Of a stretch of DNA of 37,308 nucleotides, positions 31,490-37,308 are shown in pieces. The DNA lies in contig WOGZ01000323.1 in NCBI GenBank assembly GCA_009733775.1, positions 1-37,308 on the forward strand, in the 5' to 3' direction. The first letter of the stretch is position 1. The number at the start of each line of letters is the position of its first letter. A program made the translations under genes and the position numbers. The stretch comes from Alectoria sarmentosa (Eukaryota > Ascomycota > Lecanoromycetes > Lecanorales > Parmeliaceae). The notes under the pieces were generated by a model. The model searched no databases. It saw nothing but the letters and a program-made list of their open reading frames with translations, and had not been told where the DNA came from.

Positions 31490-34248
31490 TTATAATAAGT
31501 CTCCTTCGTACATCACCCGGCGAAAACAATTGACGGGTTTTTCATTATCTGCTCGGAGCAAGCAACCGAGCCTGATAAAGAATACGCTGGGTCTTTTTAT
31601 CATACAGACATTTCACAAAAGAAACTTACATCGAAACCTACATTATTCGAAAGAACATATATCAGAGTATTTACATTCTTTATCACATCTGATTTCATCA
31701 GAAAGTAAGTCTTTTACATCAAATATAAGAAACTTGTCATGGTATGCCATGAGATCTGGAAGATCTGATAAGATAAGGCTAGTGCGGCTAGTGCGGCCTT
31801 GGCACACATACATATTTGCTCCGCTGCACACATAGATTTCTATATAGAATATCACCACACCAGATTTATGAGTCACTCATTATTGATTTCGTGACAAAAC
31901 TCTTTTTCGCTCGCATTTCTCAACATCATATTCGCTCAGATTCATCGTTATCTCATTAACATCCGGCGGAGCTTGATAAAATCGAAAGATCATTATTTAA
32001 AACACATATATTTTTTACGACGATTCGATTGAGTAAAAAATGAGACTTCTGTCGTCTTCGCAAGAAAATCTGCGATAATTTTCATCAAGCACATTCTTTC
32101 CCTTATTAAAAGCAGAACGTTTTACGATTTTAATTTAACAAGACTCATTTTTACTAAAAATACTATTCAAAAAAAAATCATTTTTAACATTTTACTCGAA
32201 AACATCGAAATTTTTATATAACACATTATAAATTTTTTTTAATAATTTATATTAATATTAAAATACGTTTTTTTATAACGTCGCTTATTTAAATCACGAT
32301 CGTTTATATGTCGTGATTAATTTTATTTTATATACGAAAATTTATATACTCGTTATTCGCTTTTTAATTTATCACGATTACGCATATTATAAATATAGCG
32401 CTTTTTATCTATTAAAAATCTTTATTAACGATTTTAAAAAAATAAATTGAAGAGTTAACTTTTAAATTAGAAGTTATAAAATTAAAAATTATTTAATAAC
32501 ATTACATTTTCTTCTTCGCCTTCGTTATAAGATTTTGAAACGCTAAAAACGCATAAATCTTTTATTAAATTATATTAATTTTCTTTATCATCTTTTTCAC
32601 GATTTAATTAATTAATTAAATTAATGCTTAATTTAAAATTATTAAATTTATTTATTTTTAATAATATTAATAAATTCAAATTCGAGAATTAAAAGCTATA
32701 AATTTAAAATAAACTTAATTTCAATAAAGATCATTATTGTATAAACGCATTTGAAATTAATTATGTTATATTACGACTTAATAAAAACGCAAGCGAACAC
32801 ACGATATTTAAACGTCGAAATTTTATTACAAAATCTTACATTATTATTAAAAACGTCTTATATTAATTTAGCGATCTTTATTAAATATTATTTCGCATTT
32901 AATATAAAATAAATTATTATATATATAAAAATCTTATATAAAAATTCGAATAATTATTTTTTGAATTTATATAAAATTTATAAAATATGATGAAGATTAA
33001 TCGAAAAATTATTTAATAAACTATTTAAAATATAATATTATTAAAAAATTGTATAACGCATATATAATTATAAGCATTGAATAAAATTGAACATTTATAT
33101 AATATAAAAATTATTTAACACGCGTTAATTTTTATTAATAATTTAGCGCAGAAAAAGAGATATAAATATTAATATATTAAAAGATAAATGCATTCGCTAA
33201 ATAATACGTCAAGATATAAATCGAAGATAACGCAAAAAGATTTATTAAATACGTTATTATTTCTCATCTTGATTTAAAAAAATATCGACGTTGAAAAGAT
33301 TTTAAATTGCTTCGCAATTAAGAGTAAGTTTATATATTAATTAAATTTATTAACATTTAGCTTAACTAAGAGATTTGATATCGTTAAAATAGCGTATAAT
33401 TTGATCGCGAAGTTAGCTCAAATTCGTGATCTTTAATTATTATTATATATTAATATTAATAATAAAAGAAATATAATATAACGCATTTTCAACATTTTAT
33501 GCGATTAATTAATTAATATACGATTTGATAAAATCTCGAATATGCTATTTTTAAACGATTTGAATTAATTTTCTATTTGAAAAATACGTTTCAAATTCGA
33601 GTTTTTTTTCGTTATTATAAAAATGATCGTTTATAAATTTATTATTTAATAATAACGTTATATGAGATTTATTAAATATAACGTCTTTATTAATATATAT
33701 ATAAACGATGTTTAAAAGTATATTATGTCGTCAGTTGATCTCGCTATCGCCGTTAAAACATTTATATAAATTCGTATTTTTACATTTTAGTAAAGAAAAT
33801 TATCGAGAGATTTATATTAAATTATATGACGTTTAAATAAAGTTTAGCGTCTACGACTTAATAATAATCGAATTAATCAGATCGCATTATTTGATTATTT
33901 CTTTTCTACTCGAAAATTAGATTTTATATATTTATTTTATAATTAAATGTTTATATAATTACAATTTCTTTATTTCTTTATTAATTATTTGCAAAATTGA
34001 ATTTTTATAACGTTATAACGATATATTCGCGACGAAATAATTCGAAAAATCATATAATCGTCGTCGTCGTCGTCGTCGTCGAAGAAAAACATTATTAAAA
34101 TATTAAAAAAGTTTTATTTTTATTAATTTTCTAGCATTTATAGCGAGCGTTTTTTATAATATTATATTATAATAATAGCATTAATAGCAAAAAGAACTTA
34201 TATTAATTTATAACGATAAAGATTATCGTTATTTAAAGAAAAGAATAA
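31490..34248 (+). mobile_element. Putative internal region of an LTR element, degraded; AT-rich from about 31.9 kb
   Basis: If copies 1 and 2 are a pair, these 2.76 kb are the interior. The first 400 bp are of ordinary composition with no recognisable primer-binding site; beyond about 31.9 kb the DNA is extremely AT-rich and full of stops. No reverse transcriptase or integrase motif could be read in any frame, so this is either a heavily mutated remnant or a non-autonomous element. The purine-rich stretch AAAGAAAAGAATAA directly before 34249 looks like a polypurine tract, supporting the orientation. Confidence 0.5.
34056..34082. repeat. (CGT)n microsatellite inside the AT-rich block
   Basis: Seven to eight TCG/CGT units in a row surrounded by AT-rich DNA. 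The tract consists entirely of CpG-containing units, which the local mutation process spares. Confidence 0.8.
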
Positions 34249-34423
34249 TGTTACGAGCGTATTTTACTTAATTTTATCGTTTATTTAACTTTATCGAATT
34301 TATCGACTTTAACGTAATTTAAAAACTTATATATAAATCTTTCTCTTTTATATATACTTTTCTAAACTTATTATTCTCGTTATATACATTTATATAATTT
34401 TAAATTTTATGTTATTTTTAATA
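34249..34423 (+). mobile_element. LTR copy 2 (175 bp), RIP-mutated
   Basis: It begins TGTTACGAGCGTA like copy 1 and follows it in register to the end. Nearly all differences are C to T or G to A, with all six CpG sites conserved and a 17-bp internal duplication (a second copy of the ACT..TATCG unit). It is preceded by a purine-rich tract and followed by TTATA (34424-34428), which matches the TTATG left of copy 1 apart from one G-to-A change. It is therefore probably the 3' LTR. Confidence 0.78.
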
Positions 34424-35454
34424 TTATATGTTTTTCAAAACGACTTTAATTCGAAATTATTTTAAAGTTGTTTCGAAGTTATTTTCGAACCTAATTTAAA
34501 ATAATTCAAAATTGTTAAAGTTTTATTTAATATATACTTTTTTATTACTTAAATTATTAACTTTATTAAAAATTAAAATAAATATTTACGATATAAAAAT
34601 TAAAAATATATTAAAATCTTGAAATTCGTAATTTAACAAAACGTATAATAATAATTGTTAGAAAACGAACGTAAAATTAAAATAATATATATGTGTTCGA
34701 TATAAATAAAATTCTATCTATAAAGATTTATGTAAAATAAATAATATGTATAAATATTTATGTAAATAATATCAAATCACGTTAAAATCGATCGAATCTC
34801 GCATAATAGATAAAAAGATAGAAAAGATGAAATTATAACATTATTTTTTTCTTTAAATCGTTATATTCGCATAATTAATGTAGCTAAAAAGATAAAGACG
34901 TAAATTAAAAAATAATCTTATATTTTCGCAATTCTCTTTTATAAAATAAAATGCAATAAAAAAATCGAAAGAATTATAAAAACTTTTTGATATATGAGAT
35001 ATTAAATTCTCGAGGCCTTTATCGATCGCAATTTAAAGTCGAATCTCATAAAAATTGATTTCGAACGTAATTAATAAATATATAAACAAAGAGAATTAGA
35101 TAAAGAATAATTTTGAAGTAAAGATGTTAAGTGATGAGATTATTTGATGTTTTTCTTAAAATAAAAATCTAAGTTTATGCGCATGTTTTAAAAAATGAGT
35201 TTGAATCGTTCAAAAACGCAAAGTTCGATGTTTCGTCGAATTAAATGTTAATTGAAATGCGTTAATCGAATGTAGATTTGCGTTATAAATCTATCTGAAG
35301 ATAATAAAAATAATAAATTTAATGAAAGCTTAAAGTAAACCTCGATGTTAATTTTTTTTAATAATTTTCTTTTTGATCTTTCTATCTCTACATAAAGCAT
35401 TTTCATTTATAATTATATAATTAATTTTTTAATAGCGAAAACATTTGTTTTACT

Positions 35455-35657
35455 TGTTAGAATTAATATAAAGTTATATTATATAAGTGTATTAAATAAG
35501 ATAATTAAGTGAAAAGAAAGTATATATATAAAAAAAAGACATTTATATAAAAATAAATATTTTTATTAAGTCACGTTAAGCTCAATTAAATAATGTTAAA
35601 AAAATGTGATATTAAAAAAAATTAGCTTTATTAAGAATATAAAATACGCTCGTAACA
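35455..35657 (-). mobile_element. LTR copy 3 (about 203 bp), inverted, RIP-mutated
   Basis: Read on the minus strand it starts TGTTACGAGCGTATTTTA and ends ACTTTATATTAATTCTAACA. The end matches the terminus of copy 1 apart from C/T and G/A changes. The middle is more diverged and longer. On its own strand it is preceded by the purine-rich AAAAAAGAGAAATAA, so it looks like the 3' LTR of an element whose body extends to higher coordinates and off the window. Confidence 0.6.
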
Positions 35658-37308
35658 TTATTTCTCTTTTTTAAAAAGTAATATTTTAACGTTATTAAAA
35701 TCGAAGAAGTGTGTTTATAATTTATTTTATATTTTTAAAACATTTAATTAATAATTATTTTCAATTGAAGAAAATTAACGATAATAACGATAATAATATA
35801 TCGTAAGAAATTCGTTTATAACATCGTCGATATTATAATATTTTATCGTTTTAAACGTTTAAAAATAACGTGATTTAATAAAAAATTAACGTTATAATCG
35901 CCGTCGAAACATTTAAATGTTTAATGTTATTTGATATTTCATATTTCGGGCGAAAAAAAGATCGCAGAAATTAAGCGATATGATTAAATGAGGTCTTTCG
36001 AATCGAATCGAATCGCAAACGTTAAATCTTATTTAAAATTCATATATATTTTAATGATATCTTAAATAATCTTTCTTTATGAATTATTATATATATAATA
36101 TTAAATAAAATCAACAATAACGATAACGAGATTTTAAAACGACGTTAAAAGATTTTAAAAGATGTTTATAATGTGAATAACGAAGATCGCGTATTCGTTT
36201 AAGTCTTGAATCGACACGTCGTTATCGTCGACATCGATCGATTTTGTTATCAAAAAAATGACGTGAAAACGCACGCACAATAATCGAAAGTTATATATAA
36301 TCGTTATCGTTCATTATAATAACGACGATTATGAGAAAAAAAGAAAAAAGTAATAAAGTGAATAATAAAATCTTTTTATAAATCAATCGCTAATTTAATT
36401 AAATAATATTTAATTTTCTTATTTTGACTTATTTAAATATCTTTTATGAAAATCTTTTATTACGTTTTTTACATTATCGAATTTATTTTCGTTAATGTTA
36501 TATTAATTAAAATCTTTATTAACGTTTTCTCATTTAATCTTATATTTAAAACGATTTTATAATTTCTTTAAATTTAATATATTTTTAATTATTTATTTCT
36601 TTTTATCTTTAACGATGATAATTTTAAAAAAAAAATCTTTTAATTAAATAATAAATTAATAACGACGAAATTTAAAAGTTTAAAATAAAAGACGTTATAA
36701 ATTTTTATGATTTTAAATAATTTTAATTTATAAAAAGAATCGATAATGAATATAACTTTAAATGAGTCGAATATTTTATCGTTCAATTTCTTAAATAATT
36801 TATTAATAATAATATTTTTATTATTTAAAAAGACGAGATCGCCTTTCTTAAACGTTATATCTTTTTTATAACGATTAATTTATTCGATCATCGCAAATTA
36901 TGCTTTATTCAAGTTATCATATATGCAAATAAAAACATTTTATATATAATCAATAATATTTTTTACTTTTATAACATTAAGACGTTTTCGAATAATAACG
37001 TAATTAATAATATCAAAATTAAAATTTATACGAAAATGAAAACCTTTATTTACATAAAAAAGCGACACATTAATAAAAATTAAAACATTATTATTATTCA
37101 CAAATTCGATTATAAATATTTATTTGATTCAATTATTTTATATGTGATTATAATAAATACGCAAATAACGTTTCGAATTTTAATTATTTCGTTTCGTTTA
37201 TTTATTTATTTCAAAATAAAAGGTTATAAATAATTTAACTTGAATATCGAATCTTTTATAAAAAGATTTTTATATTATAACAATAAATTGTGAACCTCGA
37301 TCGAACAT

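Larger units (their letters stand above)
31900..37308. repeat. AT-rich RIP block (retroelement graveyard)
   Basis: About 5.4 kb of extremely AT-rich DNA with no open frame of interest. The remaining cytosines are conspicuously often in CpG (TCG, ACG, CGA), the pattern left by RIP when CpG is spared. Embedded LTR copies show the origin from LTR retroelements in both orientations. The right border is not reached. Such blocks normally form heterochromatic AT-isochores in RIP-competent ascomycetes. Confidence 0.85.

Noticed and set aside
31530..31876. Open frames just right of LTR copy 1 as a gag or as displaced DUF3112 exons
   Set aside because: Neither strand shows a zinc knuckle, protease or membrane-helix pattern, and no join to the pseudogene restores the family sequence.
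36180..36260. Minus-strand reading VDVDDNDVSIQ as a reverse-transcriptase active site
   Set aside because: The context lacks any other RT motif, and an Asp/Val-rich reading is expected where GTCGAC-type CpG words survive RIP.

Overview
The window looks like a chromosomal segment of a filamentous ascomycete (Pezizomycotina). The genes carry short introns (about 44-120 bp) with GT..AG ends. Their families are typically fungal: a fungal-type O-methyltransferase, a phenol-2-monooxygenase-like flavoprotein, a PTH11-like rhodopsin-domain protein, a STAND-like protein, a DUF3112 remnant and a Ser/Thr-rich secreted protein. The right end is an AT-rich block of repeat-induced point mutation (RIP) built on LTR retroelements. 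No bacterial operon, CRISPR array, rRNA or recognisable tRNA was seen. Gene models were spliced by hand so that every exon phase closes, and family names come from motif recognition, not a search.

Layout. 74-1525 (-) O-methyltransferase and 3117-5549 (+) FAD monooxygenase form a divergent pair that could be the edge of a secondary-metabolite cluster running off the left end; a 127-bp MITE-like hairpin lies between them. 6769-8943 (-) is a fungal STAND/NLR-like protein with a degenerate nucleotide-binding region, divergent from 10054-13423 (+), a large AAA+ ATPase. 13424-16383 has no gene and is packed with microsatellites. 16384-17726 (-) is a seven-helix rhodopsin-domain protein. 17727-21991 is gene-empty with a second microsatellite patch. 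21992-26570 (-) encodes a 1465-residue secreted Ser/Thr/Ala-rich protein holding one globular domain. 28695-29600 (+) is an intronless ankyrin protein. 30714-31331 (-) is a broken DUF3112 membrane-protein gene, cut by an LTR element and carrying an in-frame stop.

From about 31.9 kb to the end the DNA is very AT-rich with no coding potential. One almost unmutated LTR (31332-31489), one heavily C-to-T/G-to-A mutated copy in the same orientation (34249-34423) and one inverted mutated copy (35455-35657) can be recognised. Comparing the first two gives an internal record of the mutation process: all six CpG sites are spared while most other cytosines on both strands are changed.

I did not find a clearly new multi-gene system. 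The strongest leads are the CpG-sparing RIP pattern and the DUF3112 disruption. More speculative are the Cys/His domain of the giant secreted protein and the hairpin between the two biosynthetic-type genes.
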